A stretch of DNA of 64,000 bases from Arion vulgaris. Its lineage: Eukaryota > Mollusca > Gastropoda > Stylommatophora > Arionidae. The stretch spans positions 45,204,084-45,268,083 of the forward strand of contig CM036754.1 of NCBI GenBank assembly GCA_020796225.1. The letters run 5' to 3'. This document shows positions 41,717 to 54,884 of this stretch, one piece after another (within the stretch, counting starts at the first letter, position 1; each line of letters begins with the position of its first letter). The notes beneath the pieces are model-generated. The model was not told where the DNA came from, searched no databases, and saw nothing but the letters and a program-made list of their open reading frames with translations. Both the position numbers and the translations under genes were made by a program.

Positions 41717-42299
41717 ATATTGTACGTTGAAAATCTGAACAGTAATGGCGGAATGCGGTAGGGCCATTCAGTCAGAACTGTTTGATTCTGAACACGACTT
41801 TGCTAGCGCATTTTCGCCATGTTTGGTCGGGTATTTTCCGGTTTCGTTTGCCGAGCTACTGAGTTAGTGCTTGAGCAACGCTGTGAGCTATGACTGTTAC
41901 ATGGAATGCTTTTGCTGTGTCAACCGTGCGTTTGTTTGTGTATTCAGAAAATGGCGGACAGCGGTTATGACGAACAAACTCAATCTGCCGTATGCAGTTA
42001 TATTGCGGGTGCAGAAAGCTGGATTTTGTTGTGATTGATGTTCCCTTCGACAATAATTGCAATTCAAGTGATGAACAGTTTTGTGTTGCTACATTAGCGA
42101 CGACCATATGCATTTTATGCGGTGCATGTTGCTTTTTGTGGCGGTACGCGGCTGTTTCATTCTGGAATTAGTTCACACATGAGACATTTCACAGTTGTTA
42201 GCATTTCGTGTGATTTTCATTCGCACAGGAACGGAGCAATTATGGGTGACCCGTTGCAGTGAAGTTGGAACCGTACTTATGAACTATTATTATTATTAT
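41717..42299. other. Unique sequence with short ATG frames, no gene assigned
   Basis: Higher GC than its surroundings. Two short frames begin with a good ATG context: 41745 (MAECGRAIQSELFDSEHDF, about 42 residues) and 41950 (MADSGYDEQTQSAVCSY, 27 residues). No splice site or family match seen, so neither is called as a gene. Confidence 0.3.
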
Positions 42300-42763
42300 T
42301 ATCTTAGTTTTCTGTTCTCGTCACTGCTACCTGGTTGCAGCCTAATATCGTAACATTTCTACCGGGTTGTAGCCTAATATCGTAACATTTCTACCGGGTT
42401 GCAGCCTAATATCGTAACACTTCTACCGGGTTGTAGCCTAATATCGTAACACTTCTACCGGGTTGTAGCCTAATATCGTAACATTTCTACCGGGTTGCAG
42501 CCTAATATCGTGACACTTCTACCGGGTTGCAGCCTAATATCGTAACACTTCTACCGGGTTTTAGCCTAATATCGTAACATTTCTACCGGGTTGTAGCCTA
42601 ATATCGTAACACTTCTACCGGGTTGTAGCCTAATATTGTAACATTTCTACCGGGTTGTAGCCTAATATCGTGACACTTCTACCGAGATGTAGCCGTATAT
42701 CGTAACACTACTATCGGACTGTAGCCGAATATCGTAACACTACTATCGGACTGTAGCCCAGTT
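42300..42763. repeat. 32-bp minisatellite (tttctaccgggttgtagcct)
   Basis: About 14 copies of tttctaccgggttgtagcct plus aatatcgtaaca. Same family as 28030-29885 (actaccgggatgtagcctaa) and the right half of 25052-26036. Confidence 0.95.
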
Positions 42764-43099
42764 TCGTGGTCATTTGTATTTGTCTTGCTTTTTGGATGGC
42801 TTGAGGGTGGATTTGTGCTTCATTCTGTATGACTCCAGCCTCCATCTGTCCATCATCTGGACTCTAGCTTCTATTTCTTTGTCAAGTATTTCACCTTGTG
42901 GGAAATATATCGCTATTTATGCATGATGTCCGTCTTTTCTCGTTCGACCACATAAATTCAGACATAGTCATGGGCATTAGTATACACCACTGTTTCAGTT
43001 TTGGGTGAAGGTTTGCTTTTTATATTAGTGTCCCCCACCATTCAGGTGGGCCTTACTACGATCTCAGAGTACTGTAATTTAGATAATCAAGTTATATCA
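42764..43099. other. Unassigned spacer with a small hairpin
   Basis: No coding frame. cccaccattcaggtggg near 43031-43047 forms a 6-bp-stem hairpin just before the long 37-bp array. Confidence 0.35.
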
Positions 43100-46000
43100 G
43101 ATTAGTATCAACATCTTCCTTGTTTGGTCCTAGTAATATCAACATCTCCCTTTTTCGGTCCTAGTCCTAGTAATATCAACACCTCCCTTGTTCAGTCCTA
43201 GTCCTAGTCCTAGTAATATCAACACCCCCCTTGTTCGGTCCTAGTCCTAGTAATATCAACACCTCCCTTGTTCAGTCCTAGTCCTAGTAATATCAACACC
43301 CCCCTTGTTCAGTCCTAGTCCTAGTAGCATCAACACCTCCCTTGTTCAGTCCTAGTCCTAGTAATATCAACACCTCCTTGTTCAGTCCTAGTCCAGTAAT
43401 ATCAACACCTCTCTTGTTCAGTCCTAGTCCTAGTAATATCAACACCTCCCTTGTTCAGTCCTAGTCCTAGTAATATCAACACCCCCCTTGTTCAGTCCTA
43501 GTCCTAGTAATATCAACCTCCCTTGTTCAGTCCTAGTCCTAGTATTACTAACACCTTCCTTGTTCGGTCCTAGTCCTAGTAATATCAACACCTCTCTTGT
43601 TCGGTCCTAGTCCTAGTAATATTAACACCTCTCTTGTTCAGTCCCCAGTCCCAGTAATATCAACATCTCCCCTTTTTCAGTCCTAGTCCTAGTAATATCA
43701 ACACCTCTCTTGTTCGGTCCCTAGTCTAGTAATATCAACACCCCTCTTGTTCGGTCCTAGTCCTAGTAATATCAACATCTCTCTTGTTCAGTCCTAGTCC
43801 TAGTAATATCAACACCTCTCTTGTTCGGTCCTAGTCCTAGTAATATCAACATCTCTCTTGTTTAGTCCCAGTCCCAGTAATATCAACACCTCCTTGTTCA
43901 GTCCTAGTCCTAGTAATATCAACACCTCCCTTGTTTTAGGGCCTAGTCCTAGTAATATCACACCTCCCTTGTTCAGTCCTATCCTAGTATTACTAACACC
44001 TTCCTTGTTCGGTCCTAGTCCTAGTAATATCAACACCTCTCTTGTTCGGTCCTAGTCCTAGTAATATTAACACCTCTCTTGTTCGGGCCTAGTCCTAGTA
44101 ATATCAACATCTCCCCTTTTTCAGTCCTAGTCCCAGTAATATCAACACCTCTCTTGTTCGGTCCTAGTCCTAGTAATATCAACACCTCTCTTGTTCGGTC
44201 CTAGTCCTATTTAAAATCAACATCTCCCTTGTTCAGTCCTAGTCCTAGTAATATCAACACCTCTCTTGTTCGGTCCTAGTCCTAGTAATATCAACATCTC
44301 TCTTGTTCAGTCCTAGTCCTAGTAATATCAACACCTCTCTTGTTCGGTCCTAGTCCTAGTAATATCAACACCTCTCTTGTTCAGTCCTAGTCCTAGTAAT
44401 ATTAACACCTCTCTTGTTCAGTCCTAGTCCTAGTAATATCAACACCTCCCTTGTTCGGTCCTAGTCCTAGTAATATCAACACCTCTCTTGTTCAGTCCTA
44501 GTCCTAGTAATATTAACACCTCTCTTGTTCAGTCCTAGTCCTATAATATCAACCTCTCTTGTTCAGTCCTAGTCCTAGTAATATTAACACCTCCCTTGTT
44601 CAGTCCTAGTCCTATAATATCAACATCTCTTGTTCGGTCCTAGTCCCAGTAATATTAACACCTCCCTTGTTCAGTCCTAGTCCTAGTAATATCAACACCT
44701 CCTTGTTCAGTCCTAGTCCTAGTAATATCAACACCTCCCTTGTTCGGTCCTAGTCCTAGTAATATCAACACCTCCCTTGTTCAGTCCTAGTCTAGTAATA
44801 TCACACCTCCCTTGTTCAGTCCTAGTCCTAGTAATATCAACATCTCCATTGTTCGGTCCTAGTCCTAGTAATATCAACATCTCCCTTTTTCGGTCCTAGT
44901 CCTAGTAATATCAACATCTCCCTTGTTCGTTCCTAGTCCTAGTAATATCAACATCTCCCTTGTTCGGTCCTAGTCCTATAATATCAACAGCTCCCCTTTT
45001 TCGGTCCTAGTCCCAGTAATATCAACATCTCCCTTGTACGGTCTAGTCTAGTAATATCAACACCTCTCTTGTTCGGTCCCAGTCCTAGTAATATCAACAC
45101 CTCTCTTGTTCAGTCCTAGTCCCAGTAATATTACCCTCTCTTGTTCAGTCCTAGTCCCAGTAATATCAACACCTCCCTTGTTCGGTCCTAGTCCTAGTAA
45201 TATCAACACCTCTCTTGTTCAGTCCTAGTCCTAGTAATATTAACACCTCTCTTGTTAGTCCCAAGTCCATAATATCAACACCTCTCTTGTTCGGGCCTAG
45301 TCCTAGTAATATTAACACCTCCCTTGTTCAGTCCTAGTCCTAGTAATATCAACACCTCTCTTGTTCGGTCCTAGTCCTAGTAATATTAACACCTCCCCTT
45401 TTTCAGTCCTAGTCCTAGTAATATCAACACCTCCCTTGTTCAGTCCTAGTCCTAGTAATATCAACACCTCCTTTGTTCGGTTCTAGTCCTAGTAATATCA
45501 ACACCTCCCTTGTTCAGTCCTAGTCCTAGTAATATCAACACCTCCTTGTTCGGGCCCAGTCCTAGTAATATCAACATCTCCCTTGTTCGGTCCTGGGCCC
45601 AGTAATATCAACATCTCTCTTGTTCGGTCCTAGTCCTAGTAATATCAACATCTCCTTGTTCGGTCCCAGTCTAGTAATATCAACATCTCCCTTGTTGGTC
45701 CTAGTCCTATAATATCAACATCTCCTTGTTCGGTCTAGTCCTAGTAATATCAACACCTCCCTTGTTTTGGTCCTAGTCCTAGTAATATCAACATCTCCCT
45801 TGTTCAGTCCTAGTCCTAGTAATATCAACACCTCTCTTGTTCGGTCCTAGTCCTAGTAATATCAACATCTCCCTTTGTTCGGTCCTAGTCCTAGTAATAT
45901 CAACATCTCCCTTTGTTCGGTCCTAGTCCTAGTAATATCAACATCTCCCTTTTTCGGTCCTAGTCCTAGTAATATCAACATCTCCCCTTTTACGGTCCTA

Positions 46001-49000
46001 GTCCTATTTAAAATCAACATCTCGATTGTTCGGTCCCAGTCCTAGTTATCAACATCTCCCTTGTTCGGTCCTAGTCCCATTTAAAATCAACACCTCCCTT
46101 GCTCGGGCCTAGTCCTATAATATCAACATCTCCTTGTTCAGTCCTAGTCCTAGTAATATCAACATCTCCCTTGTTCAGTCCTAGTCCTAGTAATATCAAC
46201 ACCTCTCTTGTTCAGTCCTAGTCCTAGTAATATCAACACCTCTCTTGTTCGATCCTAGTCCTAGTAATATCAACACCTCCCTTGTTCAGTCCTAGTCCTA
46301 GTAATATCAACATCTCCTTGATTGGTCTGTCCTAGTGTATCAACATCTCCCTTGTTCGGTCCTAGTCCTGGGGTATCAACATCTCCCTTGTTCGGTCCTA
46401 GTCCTAGTTATCAACACCTCCTTGTTCAGTCCTAGTCCCAGTAATATCAACACCTCCCTTGTTCAGTCCCAGTCCTAGTAATATTAACACCTCCTTGTTC
46501 AGTCCTAGTCCTAGTAATATCAACACCCTCCCCTTTTTCAGTCCTAGTCCTAGTAATATCAACATCTCCCTTGTTCGGTCCTAGTCCTAAATAATATCAA
46601 CACCTCCCCCTTTTTCGGTCCCCAGTCTAGTAATATCAACATCTTTTTGTTCGGTCCTAGTCCTAGTAATATCAACACCTCTCTTGTTCGGTCCTAGTCC
46701 TAGTCCTAGTAATATCAACACCTCTCTTGTTCAGTCCTAGTCCTAGTAATATCAACATTTTCTTGTTCAGTCCTAGTCCTAGTAATATCAACACCTCCCT
46801 TGTTCGGTCCTAGTCCTAAATAATATCAACACCTCCCTTGTTCAGTCCTAGTCCTAGTAATATCAACATCTCCCTTGTTCGGTCCTAGTCCCAGTTATCA
46901 ACACCTCCCTTGTTCGGTCCTAGTCCCAGTAATATCAACACCTCTCTTGTTCGGTCCTAGTCCTAGTAATATCAACATCTCTCTTGTTCGGTCCCAGTCC
47001 CAAATAATATCAACACCTCTTTTGTTCGGTCCTAGTCCTAGTCCTAGTAATATCAACACCTCTCTTGTTCAGTCCTAGTCCTAGTAATATCAACATCTCT
47101 CTTGTTCAGTCCTAGTCCTAGTAATATTAACACCTCTCTTGTTCAGTCCTAGTCCTAGTAATATCAACACCCCCCTTGTTCAGTCCTAGTCCTAGTAATT
47201 TTAACACCCCTCTTGTTCAGTCCCAGTCCTAGTAATATTAACACCTCCTTGTTCAGTCCTAGTCCTAGTAATATTAACACCTCTCTTGTTCAGTCCTAGT
47301 CCTAGTAATATTAACACCTCTCTTGTTCAGTCCTAGTCCTAGTAATATTAACACCTCCCCTTTTTCATCCTAGTCCTAGTAATATCAACACCCTCTTGTT
47401 CAGTCCTATCCTAGTAATATCAACATCTCCCGTGTTCAGTCCTAGTCCTAGTAATATCAACATCTCCCTTGTTCAGTCCTAGTCCTAGTCCTAGTAATAT
47501 CAACACCTCTCTTGTTCAGTCTAGTCCCAGTAATATCAACACCTCCCTTGTTCGGGCCTAGTCCTAGTAATATCAACATCTCCCCTTTTTCGGTCCTAGT
47601 CCTAGTAATATCAACATCTCCCTTGTTCGGTCCTAGTCCTAGTAATATCAACACCTCCATTGTTCGGTCCTAGTCCTAGTAATATCAACATCTCCTTGTT
47701 CAGTCCTGTCCTAGTAATATCAACACCTCTCTTGTTCGGTCCTAGTCCTAGTAATATCAACATCTCCCTTGTTCGGTCTAGTCCCAGTAATATCAACATC
47801 TCCTTGTTCGGTCTAGTCCTAGTAATATCAACATCTCCCTTGTTCGGTCCTAGTCCTAGTAATATCAACATCTCCCTTGTACGGTCTAGTCCCAGTAATA
47901 TCAACATCTCCTTTGTTCGGTCCTAGTCCTAGTAATATCAACATCTCCTTGTTCGGTCCCAGTCCTAGTAATATCAAACCTCCCTTGCTCGGTCCCAGTC
48001 CTAGTAATATCAACATCTCCCCTTTTTCAGTCCTAGTCCTAGTAATATCAACATCTCCCTTGTTCAGTCCTAGTCCTAGTAATATCAACACCTCTCTTGT
48101 TCAGTCCTAGTCCTAGTAATATCAACACCTCTCTTGTTCGGTCCTAGTCCTAGTAATATCAACACCTCCCCTTTTTCAGTCCTAGTCCCAGTAATATCAA
48201 CATCTCCCCTTTCTCGGTCCTAGTCCTAGTGTATCAACATCTCCCTTGTTCGGTCCTAGTCCTAGTGTATCAACATCTCCCTTGTTCGGTCCTAGTCCTA
48301 GTAATATCAACACCTCCCCTTTTTCAGTCCTAGTCCTAGTAATATCAACACCTCCCTTGTTCAGTCCTAGTCCTAGTAATATTAACACCTCCCTTGTTCA
48401 GTCCTAGTCCTAGTAATATCAAACACCCCTTGTTCAGTCCTAGTCCTAGTAATATCAACATCTCCCTTGTTCGGTCCTAGTCCTAGTAATATCAACACCT
48501 CCCTTTTTCGGTCCTAGTCCTAGTAATATCAACACCTCTCTTGTTCGGTCCTAGTCCTAGTAATATCAACATCTCTCTTGTTCGGTCCTAGTCCTAGTAA
48601 TATCAACACCTCTCTTGTTCGGTCCTAGTCCTAGTAATATCAACACCTCTCTTGTTCAGTCCTAGTCCTAGTAATATCAACATCTCTCTTGTTCAGTCCT
48701 AGTCCTAGTAATATCAACACCTCCCCTTTTTCCCGGGCCTAGTCCTAGTAATATCAACACCTCCTTGTTCAGTCCTAGTCCTATAATATCAACATCTCCC
48801 TTGTTCGGTCCTAGTCCTAGTAATATCAACACCTCCCTTGTTCGGTCCTAGTCCTATAATATCAACACCTCTCTTGTTCGGTCCTAGTCCTAGTAATATC
48901 AACATCTCTCTTGTTCGGTCCTAGTCCTAGTAATATCAACATCTCTCTTGTTCGGTCCTAGTCCTAGGGCCTAGTAATATCAACACCTCTCTTGTTCAGT

Positions 49001-51520
49001 CCTAGTCCTAGTAATATCAACATCTCTCTTGTTCAGTCCTAGTCCTAGTAATATTAACACCTGTCTTGTTCAGTCCTAGTCCTAGTAATATCAACACCTC
49101 CCTTGTTCAGTCCTAGTCCTAGTAATTTTAACACCTCTCTCGTTCAGTCCTAGTCCTAGTAATATTAACACCTCCCTTGTTCAGTCCTAGTCCTAGTAAT
49201 ATTAACACCTCTCTTGTTCAGTCCTAGTCCTAGTAATATTAACACCTCTCTTGTTCAGTCCTAGTCCTAGTAATATTAACACCTCCCTTGTTCAGTCCTA
49301 GTCCTAGTAATATCAACACCTCTCTTGTTATCCTAGTCTGTAATATCAACATCTCCTTGTTCAGTCCTAGTCCTAGTAATATCAACATCTCCCTTGTTTC
49401 AGTCCTAGTCCTATTTAAAATCAACACCTCCCTTGTTCGGTCCTAGTCCTAGTAATATCAACATCTCCCTTGTTCGGTCCTAGTCCTAGTAATATCACAC
49501 TCCCTTGTTCGGGCCTAGTCCTAGTAATATCAACACCCCCCTTGTTCGGTCCTAGTCCTAGTAATATCAACATCTCCTTGTTCGGGCCCTAGTCCTAGTA
49601 ATATCAACACCTCCCTTGTTCGGTCCTGGGCCCAGTAAATCAACACTCCCTTGTTCGTCCTGTCATATTCACACCTTGTTCCCAGTCCTAGTAATATCAA
49701 CAATCCCTTGTTCGGTCCTAGTCCCATAATATCAACACTCCCTTGTTCGGGCCCAGTCCTATAATATCAACACTCCTTGTTCGGTCCTAGTCCCAGTAAT
49801 TATCAAACTCCCTTTTTTCGGTCCTAGTCCTAGTAATATCAACATCTCCCTTGTTCGGTCCTAGTCCTAGTAATATAACACCCCCCTTGTTCGGGCCTAG
49901 TCCCAGTAATATCAACACTCCTTGTTCATCCTAGTCCCTATTTAAAATCAACACTCTTGTTCAGTCCCTAGTCCTTAGTAATATCAACATCTCTCTTGTT
50001 CCGGTCCCAAATCCCAAATAATATCAACACTTCTTATAAGTCCTAGTCCTAGTAATATCAAACACTCCCTTGTTCAGTCCTAGTCCTAGAATATAACCAT
50101 CTCCTTGTTTGTCCTGTCTGGTATATTAACATCTCCCTGTTCGGGCTGGTCCTGTGAATATCAACACTCCTTGTTCGGTCCTAGTCCTAGTAATATTCAA
50201 CACCTCCTTGTTTTAGTCCTGGGCTAGAATATACACACTCCCTTGTTCAGTCCTAGTCCTAGTTATAACACTCCCTTGTTCGTCCCAGTCTGTATACAAC
50301 ATCTCCTTGTTCAGTCCTAGTCCTGGTAATATCAACATCTCCCTTGTTCAGTCCTAGTCCTGTAATATCAACACCTCCCTTGTTCGTCTAGTCTATTAAA
50401 ATAACACTCCTTGTTCGGTCCTAGTCTGGTAATATCAACACCTCCTTGTTCGTTACAGTCCTGAATATCAACACTCCTTGTTCGGTCCTAGTCCATAATA
50501 TCACACCTCCTATAGGTCCTGGTCCCAGTAATATCACACTCTCTTTTTCAGTCCTAGTCCTAGTAATTAACACCCCTCTTGTTCAGTCCTGTCCCAAGTA
50601 ATATCAACACCCCCTTGTTCGTCCTAGTCCTTTAAAAATTAACACCTCCTTGTTCGCCCCAGTCCTAGAATATAACACCTCCTTGTTCAGTCCTAGTCCC
50701 AGTAATATTAACACCCCTTGTTCGTCTAGTCCTAGTAATATAACACCCCCCTTGTTGTCCCATTTAGTAATTTTAAAACCCCTTTTTCGTCCTAGTCCAT
50801 TATAACACTCCCCTTTTTCGTCCTGTCCAGTTATAACACCCCCTTTTTCGGGCCTGGGCCCAGTAATATAACACCCCCTTGTTCGTCCCGTCCTAGTAAT
50901 ATAACATCCCCTTTTTAGTCCAGTCCCAGTAATATTAAAATTCTTGTTCAGTCCTAGTCCCAGTAATATCAACACCCCCCCTTGTTCAGTCCCCGTCCAG
51001 TAATTAACATTCCTTTTCGTCCCGGTTTTTAGTAATATACACCTCCCTTTTTCGTCCAGTCCAGTAATATAACACCTCCTTGTTCGTTTTAGTCCTAGTA
51101 AATAAATCCTTGTTCGGGCTAGTCCCCTTTTTCAAACCTCCCTTGTTCGTCCTAGTCCCCAGTAATATCAACCTCCTTGTTCGGGCCCATTATAATATCA
51201 ACATCTCCCCTTTTTCGGGCCCGCCATAATATCAACCTCCTTTTTCGGGCCTAGTCCTAGTAATATCAACACCTCCCCTTTTTCGTCCTAGCCTAGAATA
51301 TAACACTCCTTGTTCGGGCCTAGTCCCAGTAATATCAACATCCCCCTTGTTCGGTCCTAATCCTAGTAATATCAACACCTCCCTTGTTCGGTCCTAGTCC
51401 TAGTAATATCAACACCTCTCTTGTTCAGTCCTAGTCCTAGTAATATCAACATCTCCCTTGTTCAGTCCTAGTCCTAGTAATATCAACATCTCCCTTGTTC
51501 AGTCCTAGTCCTAGTAATAT
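43100..51520. repeat. 37-bp minisatellite, about 8.4 kb
   Basis: Roughly 225 copies of a 37-bp unit: agtcctagtcctagtaatat, caacacctcccttgttc. Common variants are cggtcc/cagtcc, acacct/acatct, ctccctt/ctctctt and 1-4 copies of the internal tcctag hexamer. From about 49,620 to 51,330 the units are badly decayed by small deletions, then return to consensus at 51,340-51,515. Many apparent short ORFs here only cycle through frames of the repeat. Confidence 0.98.
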
Positions 51521-51837
51521 TAGCACGGAAAAAAGAACCACACAATAGATTAAGTACCCAGAACTAGAAAAGCTCTCGTTTGTTCCAACTACAGAACGGA
51601 AACCTCGCCGATGGCAGTGCAACATATGAATAAGCCGCAAGCACCTGCTAGCGAGATGGATATTCTGACATGTTTTACTGTCAGCTATACAAACTCTAGA
51701 GATTAAATCCGCAGACAATATAGTACAGAACCTAGAACGTCAACTTCTAGCTCGAATGTCAAAGGCAGACATTTTCCTGCAGGAAATTAACTTTTTTTAT
51801 ATCTTGAGGTATATTGTGAAATATAATGTTAAGCCTG
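51521..51837. other. Unassigned spacer
   Basis: No recognisable gene or transposon between the 37-bp array and the 36/29-bp array. Confidence 0.35.
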
Positions 51838-52408
51838 TATTTAACATTGACCATCGACACACGATGGGTTATGTGGTTAGCATTGACCATCGACACACGA
51901 TGGGTTATGTGGTAAACATTGACCATTGACACACGATGGGTTATGTGGTTAGCATTGACCATCGACACACGATGGGTTATGTGGTAAACATTGACCATTG
52001 ACACACGATGGGTTATGTGGTTAACATTGACGCACGATGGGTTATGTGGTAAACATTGACCATTGACACACGATGGGTTATGTGGTTAACATTGACGCAC
52101 GATGGGTTATGTGGTTAACATTGACCATTGACACACGATGAGTTATGTGGTTAACATTGACATACGATGGGTCATGTGGTTAACATTGACACACGATGGG
52201 TTATGTGGTTAACATTGACACACGATGGGTTATGTGGTTAACATTGACCATTGACACACGATGAGTTATGTGGTTAACATTGACCATTGACACACGATGA
52301 GTTATGTGGTTAACATTGACATACGATTTGTTATGTGGTTAACATTGACACACGATGAGTTATGTGGTTAACATTGACCATTGACACACGATGAGTTATG
52401 TGGTTAAC
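51838..52408. repeat. 36/29-bp minisatellite
   Basis: About 17 units of two lengths: aacattgaccattgacacac plus gatgggttatgtggtt (36 bp), and a form lacking the 7-bp ccattga (29 bp). The left end is a regular series of two 36-bp forms (cgacacac / tgacacac). Confidence 0.93.
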
Positions 52409-52554
52409 ATCACGCCGGTCAGTTTTACTTTCCATTGCTCTTCTGGTACCCAATTGAGGCTGGGTCATGGTCTGTGGTCACTTCCAATGATTTATATAAC
52501 TCTATGAATGCAAATACTTGAGATATCAGCTGATATCATGGCACGGTCTGGTCT

Positions 52555-52680
52555 GCAGATAGTATCAGTTGTTCTATGTAGATCATGATAGCAGATAGTA
52601 TCAGTTGTTCTATGTAGATCATGATAGCAGATAGTAGCAGTTGTTCTATGTAGATCATGATATCAGATATAGTCTGTCCA
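52555..52680. repeat. 36-bp triplicate (cagatagtatcagttgttct)
   Basis: Three copies of cagatagtatcagttgttct plus atgtagatcatgatag; a further piece (atagtatcagttgttctatg) recurs at 52791. Confidence 0.85.
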
Positions 52681-53049
52681 TTAATTCGTGAGCACGTTTG
52701 AAATTGATTTTCTCGAAAACTACCTGTTGGATCTCAGTGATTTTTTGCAAGCAGCCTTAGAATATACATGACGCTAGAGAAATATTTTTATAGTATCAGT
52801 TGTTCTATGTAGGTTATAAAACAGTCCAGAAAAATGATGTGGAGAAAAACAAACGGAAGATACAACCTAGAGTACAACAATATAAATTTATTAAACAGAA
52901 AAGAACACAGTCTTCAGACTTAGAACGGGGCTCTACAGTTTTAGAGCACACCTCCATAGATTGGATCTTAAGGACTTGGCTACTTGCACACGTGGAGCAC
53001 ATATTACCTCAGCCTGAGCAGCGTGAGAACTAAAGTCTGGCCAACATAA
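52681..53049. other. Unassigned spacer
   Basis: A 77-codon plus frame (52800-53033) is open but has no recognisable domain, and the minus strand is equally open; not called as a gene. Confidence 0.3.
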
Positions 53050-53283
53050 ACTTTGTTTTCTTTTAACACTCCATATCGACCACTTGTTAACCAATCTTTG
53101 TGATTTGTATTGATCTGTGCATAAGAGCGAATGTACGTTGTGCCAGTTATGCAAGTAACTGCAAGTAAGCCAGCACATCCGATTTCTGCGACGCTTTTTA
53201 TTTACTAGGGTAGCTTCCTAGGTCCTACATCAGTCGCCTCTTGCGACATGCCGTGTAGGTCGTAGTGTTACTATTCTTTACTC
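53050..53283 (-). mobile_element. SINE, family B (minus strand)
   Basis: gttgtgccagttatgc, gatttctgcgacgcttttta, tttactagggtagcttccta, tcgcctcttgcgacatgc and gtgttactattctttactcc: the same order as 6935-7182. A small duplication (aagtaactgcaagtaa) sits in the middle. The head does not form an array here. Confidence 0.7.
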
Positions 53284-53347
53284 CCATTGAAAGCATCGGC
53301 GTGGCCAACAGAAACAACCCTTCAGAACAAACTATGGGTATTCGATG

Positions 53348-53627
53348 AGACCTCAAGCGCACCGCCCTGTTTATGACACATACTGGAGTAGTCGCATAAC
53401 AGAAGTTGATCGCAGAAGACCTCAAGCGCACCGCCCTGTTTATGACACATACTGGAGTAGTCGCATAGCAGAAGTTGATCGCAGAAGACCTCAAGCGCAC
53501 CGCCCTGTTTATGACACATACTGGAGTAGTCGCATAGCAGAAGTTGATCGCAGAAGACCTCAAGCGCACCGCCCTGTTTATGACACATACTGGAGTAGTC
53601 GCATAACAGAAGTTGATCGCAGAAGAC
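53348..53627. repeat. 69-bp repeat, four near-perfect copies
   Basis: Units start agacctcaagcgcaccgccc, then tgtttatgacacatactgga, gtagtcgcatagcagaagtt. The period is 23 codons, and both strands are open (plus: RPQAHRPVYDTYWSSR; minus: INFCYATTPVCVINRAVRLR). Copies differ at one or two bases only. The strand symmetry and perfect copies argue for a young duplication rather than a proven gene. Confidence 0.9.
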
Positions 53628-53742
53628 AAAGAAGAAGCTCTATGTAGAAATGTAGGTTCTGACCTTGTCTTCTGTTGTAGAATCAGACTAGATGAATTGC
53701 AGACTTCTTTTACCTTTCTAACTGTTGAACATTATGTGTCCA

Positions 53743-54436
53743 CAAGCTGGTAGATGTGTCCACATGCTGGTAGATGTGTCCACATGCTGGTAGATGTGTT
53801 CACATGCTGGTAGATGTGTTCACATGCTGGTAGATGTGTTCACATGCTGGCAGATATGTTCACATGCTGGTAGATGTGTTCACATGCTGGTGGATGTGTT
53901 CACATGCTGGTAGATGTGTTCACATGCTGGTGGATGTGTTCACATGCTGATAGATGTGTTCACATGCTGGGTGGATGTGTTCACATGCTGGTGGATGTGT
54001 TCACATGCTGGTAGATGTGTTCACATGCTGGGTGGATGTGTTCACATGCTGGGTGGATGTGTTCACATGCTGGTGGATGTGTTCACATGCTGGTAGATGT
54101 GTTCACATGCTGGTAGATGTGTTCACATGCTGATAGATGTGTTCACATGCTGGTAGATGTGTTCACATGTTGGTAGATGTGTTCACATGCTGGTAGATGT
54201 GTTCACATGCTGATAGATGTGTTCACATGCTGGTAGATGTGTTCACATGCTGGTAGATGTGTTCACATGCTGATGGATGTGTTCACATGCTGGTAGATGT
54301 GTTCACATGCTGGTAGATGTGTTCACATGCTGGTAGATGTGTTCACATGCTGGTAGATGTGTTCACATGCTGGTAGATGTGTTCACATGCTGGTAGATGT
54401 GTTCACATGCTGGTAGATGTGTTCACATGCTGTGAT
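53743..54436. repeat. 20-bp minisatellite (gatgtgttcacatgctggta)
   Basis: About 34 copies of gatgtgttcacatgctggta. Occasional 21-bp units (ctgggtggat) occur. The first copies read gtgtccacatgctg. A decayed continuation of the same motif runs to about 54,620. Confidence 0.97.
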
Positions 54437-54884
54437 AGGTGCAATAAGCGTAGTGTTACATGTATGTATGTGTTCATTGATGATGTGTTCAGATTGATTG
54501 TTAATGCTGTAGATTGTTCACATGCTGATGATGTGTTAATGCTGAATGATGTCCATCTATAGATTGCAGCTTGATGTACTTCATGCGTGTTTGTCCATGC
54601 TGTGATGTGTTTCACATGGGTAAAATTTTCAGCTGAGTGTCCAGCTATGATAGGTACCGAGCAGATGTAGATTTTATTGTTGTGTTGAATTTTGATTATT
54701 GATCTAATGATTGTTGATTTAATCTCATTATTGAAATTGTTGACAGATCGACTTTGCGACTCTTACTTACTGCAGTGATCTTTTATGTAAGTAATTGACA
54801 GGCATACGTTTTAGCAATGGACTAGAATCGTCTAGTTACATGTTAATTATGTAGAAGTAGTTATCCATTCTGATAATGAAAATA
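54437..54884. other. Decayed repeat edge and spacer
   Basis: Scattered gatgtgtt and cacatgctg pieces up to 54,620, then unique AT-rich sequence with no gene. Confidence 0.4.

Noticed and set aside
41745..41976. Two short ATG-initiated frames with good start context (MAECGRA, MADSGYD)
   Set aside because: Both end within 45 codons, no splice donor follows, and no family is recognisable; described only as unique sequence.
43856..44200. Telomere-like repeat because of the short CCTAG hexamer runs
   Set aside because: The hexamer is an internal sub-repeat of a 37-bp unit; no TTAGGG or related telomeric run is present anywhere in the window.
51446..51718. 90-codon minus frame at the end of the 37-bp array
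   Set aside because: Its C-terminal half is array translation (ILLGLGLNKGD); the unique half (SRVCIADSKTCQN) has no support as a gene.
52800..53033. 77-codon plus frame (VEKNKRKIQPRVQQYKF)
   Set aside because: The opposite strand is equally open and no domain or splice structure is evident.
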